Part shown: positions 9,244-16,194 of the stretch, one piece after another
How the letters are laid out: each line of letters begins with the position of its first letter
Numbering within the stretch: position 1 is the first letter of the stretch
Notes under the pieces: generated by a model
The model's input: only the letters and a program-made list of their open reading frames with translations
Told to the model about the DNA's origin: nothing
The model's database searches: none
DNA from: UBA10939 sp050942745
Lineage (GTDB): Bacteria; Myxococcota; Myxococcia; Myxococcales; UBA5297
Assembly (NCBI GenBank): GCA_050942745.1
Contig: JBMNNX010000128.1
Span: 1-17,727, forward strand
Reading direction: 5' to 3'
DNA length: 17,727 bases
Made by a program: the position numbers and the translations under genes

Positions 9244-9777
9244 CTACCGCGTCTCGATCGACTTCTGAGCGCTCTCCATCGCCTTGTACAGCTTGTCGGC
9301 GTGCGGGCCGATCTCCTTCGAGAACTGGACCGCCAGCGTCGTGTAGTGCCGGTGGAGAAGGCCGAGGCGATCGTAGGCCTCCTTGATCGCCTTCGCCCCG
9401 GGGACGTCGCCGGTCTCGAGCCGGCAGCGCGCGCCGACCGCGCGCAAGCGCGTGCGCCAACCGGGCGACCAGTCCTCCCACTGAAGCCGGCTGCTGCGAG
9501 CGGGCTGGCTGCCGATGGTCTGGTTCATCTGCCCGCTGAGCTCGGCGTAAAGCACCTGCAGCTCGCTCATGCACCCGGCGAGCGCCGCCGCATCGACCGC
9601 CTCGACGGCCGCCGGCTCGCCGCCGACGCCCATCCGCTCGCGCGACAGGAAGAAGCAGTTGACGGCCAGCGTCCCGACGATGAAGAGCGCTGCCGAGATG
9701 TACAGCGCCCAAAGGGCAAGCCGGAAAGGCCGATATTCGGGAGGGTTCTTCACGCGGGCGGACGTTACGCGGGGCAT
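9244..9777 (-). CDS. Single-span membrane protein of unknown function
   Basis: The product is up to 177 residues. One membrane span (about 19-43, LALWALYISAALFIVGTLAV) follows a short basic N-terminus. A soluble, mainly helical domain (about 60-177) has two Cys (about 69 and 118) and a helix-rich Lys/Glu C-terminus. No family is recognised. Two starts compete: ATG at 9777 and GTG at 9753 (reading MKNPPEYRPF). The GTG gives a more natural N-terminus and is compatible with the promoter-like hexamers at 9762-9790, which would overlap the ATG. No Shine-Dalgarno sequence is seen for either. Most of the chain is predicted to lie outside the cytoplasm. It shares its strand with the TPR membrane gene upstream, 112 bp away. 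Confidence 0.75.
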   Translation of the reverse strand: MPRVTSARVKNPPEYRPFRLALWALYISAALFIVGTLAVNCFFLSRERMGVGGEPAAVEAVDAAALAGCMSELQVLYAELSGQMNQTIGSQPARSSRLQWEDWSPGWRTRLRAVGARCRLETGDVPGAKAIKEAYDRLGLLHRHYTTLAVQFSKEIGPHADKLYKAMESAQKSIETR

Positions 9778-9790
9778 CCGAAGGTGTCAA
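9762..9790 (-). promoter_or_regulatory. Possible promoter for the single-span membrane protein
   Basis: On the minus strand a perfect TTGACA (9790-9785) is followed after 17 bp by TAACGT (9767-9762), a weak -10. The predicted start near 9755 almost coincides with the GTG at 9753. If real, it rules out the ATG at 9777 and makes the message leaderless. Confidence 0.35.
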
Positions 9791-9889
9791 CGGCCAGACA
9801 GATCAAGGCCCCGAAGCCGCAGCCTCGAGGTCGGGCGCGCCCGCGCTCCGTCCTCCAGACTGCCGCCCGGGGCCCGGGAGAAAACGGGC

Positions 9890-10888
9890 TCAGTTGCCCG
9901 AAATCTCAGAGGGCTGCGAACCCGCGCCGCCGACCGCCGTGCCGGCCTCCGGCGCCCCGCCCGCGGCGGCCGAGGTCTGCTCGAGCATCCTGAGCCGGCG
10001 CTGCATGTTGCCGGTGTAGTCGCCGTTCGGGAACTCGGCGAGCCCGCGCCGGTAGACGGCCTTGGCGCGGTCGTTGTTGCCGAGCTGCTCGTGGCTCTGG
10101 CCGAGCAGATAGAGGCCGTAGTCGACGTTGCGCTGGCCCTTCGAGTTGGCGGCGAAGACCTCGAGGTGCTTGGCGGCGCCCTCGTAGTCGCGCTGCTGGT
10201 AGAGCGCCGCGCCGAGCAGGAAGTTGGCGTAGTAGACGTCGCTGCCCTGCGGGTCGAGCGACAGGAAGCGCTGCAGCTCGGCGATGGCCCGCGGCATGTC
10301 GTTGCGCCGGAAGGCCGACTTGCCACGATCGAAAGCCACGCCGCCCACCTCGTTCTTGAGCGACCGCGACGCGTCGTCGAGCACGCGCTTTTCGAGCTCG
10401 CTCAGCCGCGTGCGGTCGATGGCCACGAGCTCCTCGAGCCCCTTGAGCCGCTCGTCGCCCGCCTTCTCGGCCAGCGTCTTGAAGGCCATCAGCGCCTTGG
10501 CGCTCGCCTGATGCTCCTCGCTGCGCGCGGCCCTCTCCTGGGCGAGCTGCGCGGTGAGCTCCGCGGCCTGCCGCTGGGCCTTTTCGGCCTCGGCCCTCGC
10601 CGCCTCGGTCTCGTGCCGCTCGGCGACGATGAAGGCGCGCGCGCCCAACGCAGCGAGCCCTATCGCCGCGGCGAGGAAAAGCGCGTAGGCGGCCGCCGAC
10701 GAGATCCACGTGCGGCGGTAGGCCTCGTCGTTTCGCTTGGCGACGGACTTGAGCTCGGCGTGCAGGTTCTTGAGCAGGTTGTCCGTCTTGATGACCAGGT
10801 TCCTGGACTCGAGCACCTCCCTGCGCAGGTCGGCGAGCTCCTTCTCGATGCCCCGAGGCTCCACCATCTGATCCGTCTTTCGGTCCAT
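9890..10888 (-). CDS. Membrane-anchored coiled-coil/TPR protein, YbgF-like C-terminus
   Basis: The 332-residue product has an N-terminal helical region (about 15-55), a membrane span (about 62-86, SSAAAYALFLAAAIGLAALG) and a long Ala/Glu/Lys coiled coil (about 90-165). Its C-terminal part has about three TPR units (about 190-300), including YYANFLLGAALYQQRDYEGA and YGLYLLGQSHEQLGNNDRAK. The tail is Ala/Gly-rich. Coiled coil followed by TPRs resembles the YbgF/CpoB type, though here the anchor is a membrane span rather than a cleaved signal. AAGGAG lies 7 bp before the ATG at 10888, so this start is preferred over the ATG at 10906. It probably serves as an envelope scaffold; the partner is unknown. 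Confidence 0.85.
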   Translation of the reverse strand: MDRKTDQMVEPRGIEKELADLRREVLESRNLVIKTDNLLKNLHAELKSVAKRNDEAYRRTWISSAAAYALFLAAAIGLAALGARAFIVAERHETEAARAEAEKAQRQAAELTAQLAQERAARSEEHQASAKALMAFKTLAEKAGDERLKGLEELVAIDRTRLSELEKRVLDDASRSLKNEVGGVAFDRGKSAFRRNDMPRAIAELQRFLSLDPQGSDVYYANFLLGAALYQQRDYEGAAKHLEVFAANSKGQRNVDYGLYLLGQSHEQLGNNDRAKAVYRRGLAEFPNGDYTGNMQRRLRMLEQTSAAAGGAPEAGTAVGGAGSQPSEISGN

Positions 10889-10895
10889 GTCCAAG

Positions 10896-10901
10896 CTCCT
10901 T
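10896..10901 (-). promoter_or_regulatory. Ribosome binding site deciding the start at 10888
   Basis: AAGGAG on the minus strand sits 7 bases before the ATG at 10888 and inside the would-be coding part of the longer ATG 10906 version. This supports the shorter protein. Confidence 0.65.
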
Positions 10902-11107
10902 GCCATCCTCTCCTCGTCTTCGCCCCGCGCCCTGTTGCGGCGGCATCCTGCGGCCTCCTCGCGGGCGGGGAGACCAAGCGGTCGGCTCTGGCTCTCTGCT
11001 GGCGCCGTGAAGGAGGCACCCCTGCGTCCGGGCCCCTATTCGGCCGGCGCGCACTCTCTGCCCTCACGCCGGCTCACAACGGGCGCATCATCGTTTTCTT
11101 CCCGGGC

Positions 11108-11767
11108 TCACCTCAGGTCCAAGGTCCGCTTCTCCTGAGGGAACGAGAGCTCGGCCCCGACGAGCACGCTCACGCCCCCGACATGCAGGCTGCCGAGCGA
11201 GCCGAGATCCGCCGTCGCCCAGGCCCCGCGCGCCTCGGCGAGCAGCCCGACGCGCTCGCCGGCTCCCACCCTGAGCCCGGCGACGACGAAAGGCCCGCTG
11301 GTGTGGCTCTCGAAGGTGCCGAGCCCACCGGAGAAGAAGTTGAGGAAGTAGCCGAGGCCGCCGCCGAAGTACGGCGTCACTGTGTGGCGCCCGGCCGGAT
11401 ACCAGCGCGCGGCGATGAGCAGCGGCGCGTGCGTCAAGCCCGCCGCGTCGAGCCCCTCGAGCTCGAAGCGTTCGTAGGCCAGGCCAAGCTCGACGGCGAT
11501 CTCCAGGCTCGCGAGCACCCGGTATCCGAAGACGAGCTGCAGCGACGGACCGCCCACCGGCTCGTGCGCCAGCGGCGTCTCCAAGGCGCGCGCCGTCTTC
11601 GAGAAGCTCGCGTTGGGGGCGTAGCGCCAACCTGCCTGCGCCGCTATCCGCGTGCCCTCCTCCACCGTTTCGCCGGCCGCCAGCGTCGGCGCTATCAAGG
11701 CCACGACGATCAGCAGTCCGACTGGTCCGCGCGCACGTCCGACCTCTCGTCTTGTTCGCAGGCGCAT
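11108..11767 (-). CDS. Outer-membrane beta-barrel-like protein
   Basis: The 219-residue product starts with a signal peptide (MRLRTRREVGRARGPVGLLI, cleavage near TLAAG/E at about residue 32). Alternating amphipathic strands with aromatic girdles follow, such as LQLVFGYRVLASLEIAVELG, TPYFGGGLGYFLNFFSGGLG and GPFVVAGLRVGAGERVGLLA. This is typical of small eight-stranded outer-membrane barrels of the OmpW or opacity type; no specific family is claimed. The ATG at 11767 is chosen because it starts the signal peptide; the frame is open to 11818 but that extension (SPRGTSD) is unlike an export signal. A gap of about 220 bp separates it from the gene downstream. It faces the tRNA gene across a divergent region of about 300 bp. 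Confidence 0.78.
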   Translation of the reverse strand: MRLRTRREVGRARGPVGLLIVVALIAPTLAAGETVEEGTRIAAQAGWRYAPNASFSKTARALETPLAHEPVGGPSLQLVFGYRVLASLEIAVELGLAYERFELEGLDAAGLTHAPLLIAARWYPAGRHTVTPYFGGGLGYFLNFFSGGLGTFESHTSGPFVVAGLRVGAGERVGLLAEARGAWATADLGSLGSLHVGGVSVLVGAELSFPQEKRTLDLR

Positions 11768-12066
11768 GTCAGACGTGCCGCGCGGCGAGATTTCTCGCTG
11801 CCGACCTCCGGGCCGCACTTGTCGGAAAGCAAAGGGCGTTCTCTACTCGACAGGGTAAGGGCGAGGGTAGCGGCCGGGGCTAGGGCGGGCAAGCTTTCGG
11901 CCGGCGAGCCAGCGCCGATGATCCCCGAGGTCGAAGGCACGGGGCGCGGCGGGCTTTGCGAGCGGGCTCGCGAGTTGTTGTTAATTTGTTTGATGTTGTG
12001 GCGAGCGCGCTTCTATAAGGGCGCGGCATCGACGCGTTCTCCCGGACGTTTCATGGGGACGCGAGC
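11768..12066. other. Divergent intergenic region between the barrel gene and tRNA-Leu
   Basis: No gene is supported. The right end is notably AT-rich for this window (11975-12000) and carries the tRNA promoter. No clear minus-strand promoter for the barrel gene is recognised, and no Shine-Dalgarno sequence is seen before its ATG. Confidence 0.5.
11990..12019 (+). promoter_or_regulatory. Promoter of the tRNA-Leu gene
   Basis: TTGATG (11990-11995) and TATAAG (12014-12019) are spaced by 18 bp. A GC-rich discriminator follows immediately, as is usual for stringently controlled stable-RNA promoters. The predicted transcript begins near 12026, about 40 nt before the mature tRNA. An AT-rich stretch just upstream (about 11976-11990) could act as an UP element. 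Confidence 0.6.
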
Positions 12067-12151
12067 GCCGGAGTGGCGGAACTGGCAGACGCACGGGACT
12101 CAAAATCCCGCGAGGCTCGGCCTCATGAGGGTTCGACCCCCTCCTCCGGCA
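12067..12151 (+). tRNA. trnL: tRNA-Leu(CAA)
   Basis: The acceptor stem GCCGGAG (12067-12073) pairs with CTCCGGC (12144-12150), followed by discriminator A. The anticodon stem CGGGA/TCCCG encloses CTCAAAA, giving anticodon CAA and reading UUG. A long variable arm typical of class II leucine tRNAs (about GAGGCTCGGCCTC) precedes the T arm, whose stem GAGGG/CCCTC encloses TTCGACC. The D arm contains GGCAGACGC. The total is 85 nt and CCA is not encoded, since the next bases are TCG. Confidence 0.96.
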
Positions 12152-12158
12152 TCGTTCC

Positions 12159-12186
12159 GAGCCGACAGCAGACGCTGCGTCGGCTC
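12159..12186 (+). terminator. Hairpin just after tRNA-Leu
   Basis: GAGCCGAC pairs with GTCGGCTC, and inside it GCAG pairs with CTGC around an ACG loop, with one bulged A. It starts 8 nt after the tRNA. No T-run follows, so it may slow or end transcription or mark the 3' processing site, and could allow read-through into the gene at 12286. Confidence 0.4.
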
Positions 12187-12285
12187 GTCGGGTCCGAGAA
12201 GGACGCCCCAGCCTCCAGACAGATCGCCCGGGGGGCCGGCGCGCGAAGCAGCGCGCGCCCGAGGGGCGCAGCATAAAGGCGCGCA

Positions 12286-13014
12286 ATGTACAACCTGACC
12301 ATCAGCCTCCTCGTTGCCGCGGCGGTCTTCGGCCTCGTGCTCGCCACCGGCCTGGCGCCGTGGGCGGCGATCATCCCGGCCATCATCGGGATGTTCATCG
12401 CCAACTTCCTGCTCGCTCGCCGGGTGGGCAAGAAAGTCCAGGAGCTCGCCACCGCGGCGCAGAAGGAGATCCAGGCCCAGCGCATCGACAAGGGCATCAA
12501 GCTGCTAGAGGAGGGCTTCAAGTACGAGAAGTGGCAGTTTCTCGTCGGGGCCGAGCTGCACTCGCACATCGGCATTCTGCACTACGTGAAGAAGGACTTC
12601 GCCGAGGCGCGCCCGCATCTTGAGAAGGCCTCGCCCCGCGGCCCTGCCGGCGCACGCGCCAAGGCGATGCTCGCCTGCATCCACTTCCAGCAGAAGGACG
12701 AGGCCCGGATGCGCAGCGCCTTCGAGCAAGCCGTCAAGGCGGGCAAGAAGGAAGGCATCATCTGGGCGACCTACGCCTGGTGCCTCGACAAGCTCGGCAA
12801 GCGCGATGACGCCCTCCGCGTCCTCGCCCGGGCCGTGGAGGCCAACCCCTCCGACGAGCGCCTCAAGGCCAACATGGTCGCCTTGCAGAACGAGAAGAAG
12901 TTGAAGATGAAGGCCTACGCGCCCGAGTGGTACCAGTTCCACCTCGAGAAGCCGCCGATGGACCTGATGGGCGGCCCGGGCGGCGGCCGGCGCGTCATCT
13001 TCCAGCGGCGCTAG
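12286..13014 (+). CDS. Membrane-anchored TPR protein
   Basis: The 242-residue product has two adjacent hydrophobic helices at its N-terminus (about 5-22 and 25-44), joined by GLAPW and followed by the basic stop-transfer RRVGKK. The remaining approximately 200 residues are helical, with TPR-like units, including GAELHSHIGILHYVKKDFAE (about 86-105) and WATYAWCLDKLGKRDDALRV (about 164-183). The tail (MGGPGGGRRVIFQRR) is Gly/Arg-rich. Both termini of the hairpin are likely cytoplasmic. There is no strong Shine-Dalgarno sequence before the ATG; AAAGG lies about 7 bp upstream. It sits 134 bp after tRNA-Leu on the same strand with no obvious promoter of its own, so it may be expressed by read-through. 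The function is unknown; a scaffold role is inferred. Confidence 0.82.
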   Translation: MYNLTISLLVAAAVFGLVLATGLAPWAAIIPAIIGMFIANFLLARRVGKKVQELATAAQKEIQAQRIDKGIKLLEEGFKYEKWQFLVGAELHSHIGILHYVKKDFAEARPHLEKASPRGPAGARAKAMLACIHFQQKDEARMRSAFEQAVKAGKKEGIIWATYAWCLDKLGKRDDALRVLARAVEANPSDERLKANMVALQNEKKLKMKAYAPEWYQFHLEKPPMDLMGGPGGGRRVIFQRR

Positions 13015-13073
13015 ACGGCGCGCCTTCACCGCCTCCACGGTGCCGGAGGGCCGACCTTCGTGTCGGCTGAGCT

Positions 13074-13310
13074 GGCGGCCGGCGAGATGGCGGCGCTCCC
13101 AACTCCGAGGACGCCGGCGGTTCCAGCTTCGCGTGGCGAGGCGTGGGCACTCCGAGCCCACTTCTCGGCGGCCGGCGAGACGCCGACGCTCCCAGCTCCG
13201 CCGACGCCGGCGGTTCGAGATCCGCGTGGCGAAGCGTGGGCACTCCGAGCCCACTTCTCGGCGGTCGGAAAGGCGCGAGAGCTGCCAACTCCGCGTCCCG
13301 CGAACGCGGC
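13074..13310. repeat. 93-bp tandem repeat, two full copies and a partial third
   Basis: Copies start at 13074, 13167 and 13260, exactly 93 bp apart. The most conserved part is GTGGGCACTCCGAGCCCACT, which recurs before each boundary and itself contains a GTGGGC...GCCCAC inverted repeat. The third copy decays after about 40 bp. The period is 31 codons and frames pass through it, but the encoded sequences are unlike any known protein and lie between genes. Confidence 0.8.
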
Positions 13311-13592
13311 AACTTCTGCGCCGTCAGGCCTGGCGTGCGCGAGCGGCTGCAAACGCAAGCTCTGCCGTGCTCCGGGCGCACAGCCTGGAGAGATTACCGA
13401 GCGCGGCTCACGCGCCTGCTCCCGGGCTGGGCTTGCCAGCGCGACAACCCCGCGATTTCGCGAGCCAGCGAACCCGGGCACGCGCGTTGCTCTTTCCCGG
13501 CGCATCGGCGGCGATGGCGGGAAGCGGTCGCATGGTGTCTCGGGGGAAAACGGGCGGCGCGGGCGCGGGGATGGAACCCCGAGCAACGGAGG

Positions 13593-13626
13593 GGCCCTCT
13601 CTCTTCGAGAGGGCCTCTCTCTTTTT
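13593..13626 (+). terminator. Strong intrinsic terminator
   Basis: GGCCCTCTC (13593-13601), loop TCTTC, and GAGAGGGCC (13607-13615) form a perfect 9-bp stem followed by TCTCTCTTTTT. This is the clearest Rho-independent terminator in the window. The nearest upstream plus-strand gene ends 580 bp earlier, so it may end a long 3' tail, an unannotated RNA, or a leader upstream of the gene at 13819. Confidence 0.72.
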
Positions 13627-13770
13627 CCCTCGCAGGCTCGCTCAGTCCTCGAGGAATCGGGGTCAAGCCGATGGGCGGCGCTCGGCGCGCTCGCCGCTCG
13701 ACGCCTTCTCCACGCAAAGGACGTGCGGCGGGCCGACCGCCGCCCTGGCCCCGCTTGGTGAGATGACCGC

Positions 13771-13790
13771 CGATGAGAACCTTCTCATCG
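13771..13790. promoter_or_regulatory. 20-bp palindrome before the oxidoreductase-REC gene
   Basis: CGATGAGAACCTTCTCATCG has perfect 9-bp arms around CC. It lies 28 bp before the ATG at 13819, a typical place for a dimeric repressor or activator site, or for a leader hairpin. No regulator is assigned. Confidence 0.45.
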
Positions 13791-13818
13791 AGCCGATCCC
13801 GGCTCGCGGAGCCGACAG

Positions 13819-15456
13819 ATGGCGTTGGGGCTTTCGGAGGGGCTGAGGGTCGGCATAATCGGAGCAGGCCCGGCGGGCGCGGCCTTTGCGGGAGCGTTGC
13901 TGGCCGCCGCGCGGGTATTCGGCCGGCGCATCGAGGTCCACCTCTACGACGGAAGGCGCGAGCGCGCGGTCGTGCCTCCGGCGCTGCTCGACTCCGACAC
14001 CCGCTGCCGGCTCGCCTCGCTCGGCGCGCCGCTTCCGCTCACGCCGACCGCGGTCGAGGTCCGAGGCGTGCTCGTCCACGCGTCAGGGCGCAGCGCGCTG
14101 CTCGAGACCCCGGCGGGCGCCCTGTGGATCCTCGACAGCCCCGAGATGCCGGGCGAGCGGATCATCAAGAAGGTGCTGCTCGACGCGGCGCTCCTGCGCG
14201 GCGCCCGGCTCAGGACGGCGCGCGTAGACGCTGTCGAGCTGCTCGACGACGAGTGGGTCGTGCGCGCCCACGGCGGCTCGGAGACCTTCGGGCTCGTCGC
14301 CGGCGCCTTCGGCACCGACAGCAGACTCGCTGGCTCGTGGCAGCAGGGGCGCTTTCGCCCTGCTCCGCGGCTGCTCGGCACGCACGCGCGCATCGCCTGG
14401 CACGGCCGTGACGATCTGCTCAGGCTCTGCCTTGCGCCCACGCCCGAGGTGGACGCGCTCGTCCTGGTGCCGTGCGGCGCGAGCGCCTACGTGCTCGCCA
14501 TCGGCGAGGACGTCGAGCCCGCGCACCTGGCTGGCGCGCTCGCCGCGCTCGTGCGCGATCACGCGCTGCCCGGCGGCCTGCGCATCCTTCGAGCCGACCG
14601 GGTCGCGCTCGCCGCGGGCGCGACGAAGCGGCTCGCCGACGGCGCCTCGGTCACCCTCGGCTCTGCGGCGTTCGGCAACCTGCTCGACCCGGGCCTGCTG
14701 CCGGCCCTGGTGTCGGCGACGCGGACCGCGAACGCGGTCCTCGAGCTCGGCGAGTCGGGGCGGCTACAGCACCGGCTAGCCACCGCCGAGCTCGACCTGG
14801 CCGCGCACGCGCGCCGCCAGCCGCGCATCCTGCACTGGGCGCGCAAGGCGGGCGCCCGGGCGCCCGAGGCGCTGTCGCGGCTGGTCGCGCACGCCAAGGT
14901 GCCTGTCGTCGGCTACACCCTCCTCGGGATGCCGCTGCTGCCCTCGGGCGCGGCGCTCTCGACGATGCGCTGGGCGGCGTTCAAGAGCGGCCTGGAGCAC
15001 GCGTTCGCCCCTGCCCTGGTGACCGCGCCCGAGTCGGCGGCGCCGAGCCCGCTCGTCTACGTCGTCGACGACGACCCCGACACCCGGACGATGCTCGTCG
15101 ACTTCCTGCGGGCCCGCGGCTCGAACGCCAAGGCCTTCGACGACGAGCTCTCGCTGCTCGAAGCGGCCGCGCGCGAGCGACCCGGGGCCATCCTTCTCGA
15201 CGTCGTCCTGCGCTGGGTCGACGGCCTGTCACTCTGCCGCGCCCTGCGCAACCACCCGGCGACGCGCTCGGCGCGCCTCATCAGCATGAGCAACCTGTCG
15301 CGGCGGTCCGACCGCGAAGCGGCGATCGCAGCGGGCGCGGACGCCTTCCTGGCCAAGCCCATCGACTTCGACGAGCTCGATAAGCTCCTCGCAGACTTGC
15401 CAAAGCGTCACGAGGGCGAGGCGACCGGCGGGGACCGCCAGATCCTGACGCGATGA
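13819..15456 (+). CDS. FAD-dependent oxidoreductase fused to a response-regulator receiver domain
   Basis: The 545-residue product has two parts. The first (about 8-390) opens with a Rossmann FAD motif GIIGAGPAGAAFA (G15, G17, G20) and the later segment MPGERIIKKVLLDAALLRGA. Both fit the geranylgeranyl-reductase/FAD-hydroxylase fold. The second FAD motif (usually GDAAG) is degenerate here (GSAAFGNLLDP, about 282-292), so cofactor binding or catalysis may be altered. The second part (about 411-535) is a complete REC domain: acidic D417-D419 (VVDDDP), phosphoacceptor D461 in ILLDVV, S491 in the Thr/Ser position and K513 in FLAKP. GGAG (13808-13811) lies 7 bp before the ATG. No DNA-binding output and no histidine kinase are nearby. 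The oxidoreductase is probably controlled by phosphorylation, or the flavin domain gates the REC domain; both are inference. Confidence 0.88.
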   Translation: MALGLSEGLRVGIIGAGPAGAAFAGALLAAARVFGRRIEVHLYDGRRERAVVPPALLDSDTRCRLASLGAPLPLTPTAVEVRGVLVHASGRSALLETPAGALWILDSPEMPGERIIKKVLLDAALLRGARLRTARVDAVELLDDEWVVRAHGGSETFGLVAGAFGTDSRLAGSWQQGRFRPAPRLLGTHARIAWHGRDDLLRLCLAPTPEVDALVLVPCGASAYVLAIGEDVEPAHLAGALAALVRDHALPGGLRILRADRVALAAGATKRLADGASVTLGSAAFGNLLDPGLLPALVSATRTANAVLELGESGRLQHRLATAELDLAAHARRQPRILHWARKAGARAPEALSRLVAHAKVPVVGYTLLGMPLLPSGAALSTMRWAAFKSGLEHAFAPALVTAPESAAPSPLVYVVDDDPDTRTMLVDFLRARGSNAKAFDDELSLLEAAARERPGAILLDVVLRWVDGLSLCRALRNHPATRSARLISMSNLSRRSDREAAIAAGADAFLAKPIDFDELDKLLADLPKRHEGEATGGDRQILTR

Positions 15457-15552
15457 CGATCTGGACAACGCCTCGTCGCTCTCAGGCAGAACCGGTTACC
15501 AAGCATCACTCCCAGCGCGGCCTGAGCACGAAGTTCTGGACACTCTCAGCCG

Positions 15553-15808
15553 GTCGCTCTGGTCGAGTGGCCGGTGGCTCTGGATCGCCCTGCAAGTCAC
15601 TCTGATCGACCCGCCAGCGGCTCTTGGGCACCTCGCAGGTCGCTCTGGTCGAGCCGTCAATGGCTCTGGAGCACCTCGCAGGTCGCTCTAGTCGAGCTGT
15701 CAGCGACTCTGGAGCACCTAAACGTCACTCTGGTCGGCCTGTCAGCCGCTCTTGATCACCAAAGAGTCACTCTTTGAGCGCCTGACAGTCATTCTCAAGA
15801 CAGTGCGA
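15553..15808. repeat. 21/22-bp repeat arranged as 42/43-bp dimers
   Basis: About twelve head-to-tail units alternate between an A type (GTCGCTCTGGTCGAGCCGTCA) trimmed here to its core GTCGCTCTGGTCGAG and a B type with core GGCTCTGGAGCACCTCGCAG. A-type units begin at 15553, 15596, 15639, 15682, 15724 and 15766. Dimer spacing is 43 bp for the first three and 42 bp after. Units are most alike in the middle (15639-15744) and decay to both sides. There are no unique spacers, so this is not a CRISPR array. Confidence 0.85.
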
Positions 15809-15929
15809 CGACCCCTGACGGCGCCACCTGACCTACATCTGGGATGCAATCCCACCCGCTACCGACTTCCGGGCGATTCGCCGAGATCCGCACCGGGCTG
15901 AAGCTCCGCGCGGAGCCGGCGTAGCGACC

Positions 15930-15945
15930 GCCGGCCATCGCCGGC
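15930..15945. terminator. Hairpin in the left duplicated block
   Basis: GCCGGC, loop CATC, GCCGGC; an exact copy of the hairpin that separates the antitoxin and membrane-protein genes at 16836-16851. It now lies next to the pseudogene stop and probably has no special role. Confidence 0.35.
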
Positions 15946-15947
15946 CC

Positions 15948-16147
15948 TCATAGCCGCACAGTGATGCGCGACACCTGGTGGAAGGTGAGCTCGCGCGTCA
16001 CCGTCTCGGTCCGGTCCGCGTAGCCGAGCCTCGCCTCGATCAGATAGCGCTTGCCACGCTTGAGCTTCACCGACTGCGCCTGCTCCGTCGGCGCGGCGCC
16101 TTCCGGGTACCGGTAGTCGACATGGCGCACGAGCTGGCGGCTCGGGC
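15948..16147 (-). pseudogene. Truncated copy of the small membrane-protein gene
   Basis: The minus strand encodes the last 63 residues of the intact gene at 16855-17262 (from RQLVRHVDYRYPEGAAPTEQ to RITVRL and the stop) with only five amino-acid differences. Upstream of this the copy has a one-base insertion near 16137-16140 and then loses similarity, so it lacks the membrane span and start. An open frame continues upstream only as antisense of the toxin gene. It is a by-product of the duplication that flanks the toxin-antitoxin pair. Confidence 0.8.
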
Positions 16148-16194
16148 GGAACCAGAGTTCAGGGAAACACCCGCTGGGCTTCGGGGTGTCGAGC

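Larger units (their letters stand above)
13015..13818. other. Gene-free stretch with tandem repeat, terminator and palindrome
   Basis: Three plus-strand frames stay open through much of this stretch but encode repetitive or Arg/Pro/Ser-rich sequence, the usual by-product of a GC-rich repeat whose period is a multiple of three. The stretch holds a 93-bp tandem repeat (13074-about 13310), a structured segment ending in an intrinsic terminator (13539-13626) and a 20-bp palindrome (13771-13790). Confidence 0.6.
15457..15947. other. Gene-free stretch dominated by short repeats
   Basis: No gene is supported. The first about 80 bp and the last about 80 bp carry no recognised signal apart from the left copy of the duplicated antitoxin tail. 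The middle is a dimeric 21/22-bp repeat. The 67-codon frame starting at 15574 simply translates that repeat. Confidence 0.6.
15894..16147. repeat. Left copy of a duplicated 254-bp block
   Basis: This block matches 16800-17053 at an offset of 906-907 bp with few mismatches and two small indels. It carries the last codons of the antitoxin gene (LKLRAEPA and stop), the short convergent gap, and the 3' part of the small membrane-protein gene. Homology starts at CGGGCTGAAGCTCC and stops near CTCGGGC, just before the toxin promoter. Confidence 0.9.

Noticed and set aside
9569..12298. A plus-strand open frame of more than 900 codons.
   Set aside because: It runs antisense through three minus-strand genes and then over the tRNA, has no domain, and reads as shadow sequence.
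13745..13760. TGGCCCCGCTTGG considered as a second sigma-54 promoter before the fusion gene.
   Set aside because: The GG to GC-like spacing is about two bases too short and the -12 GC is missing.
13040..13846. Three overlapping plus-strand frames of 200-270 codons in the gap before the fusion gene.
   Set aside because: They translate the 93-bp repeat and GC-rich filler, overlap each other in all frames and pass through an intrinsic terminator.
15553..15808. Short regular repeats considered as a CRISPR array.
   Set aside because: Units are head to tail without unique spacers, unit length is 21-22 bp, and no cas genes are nearby.
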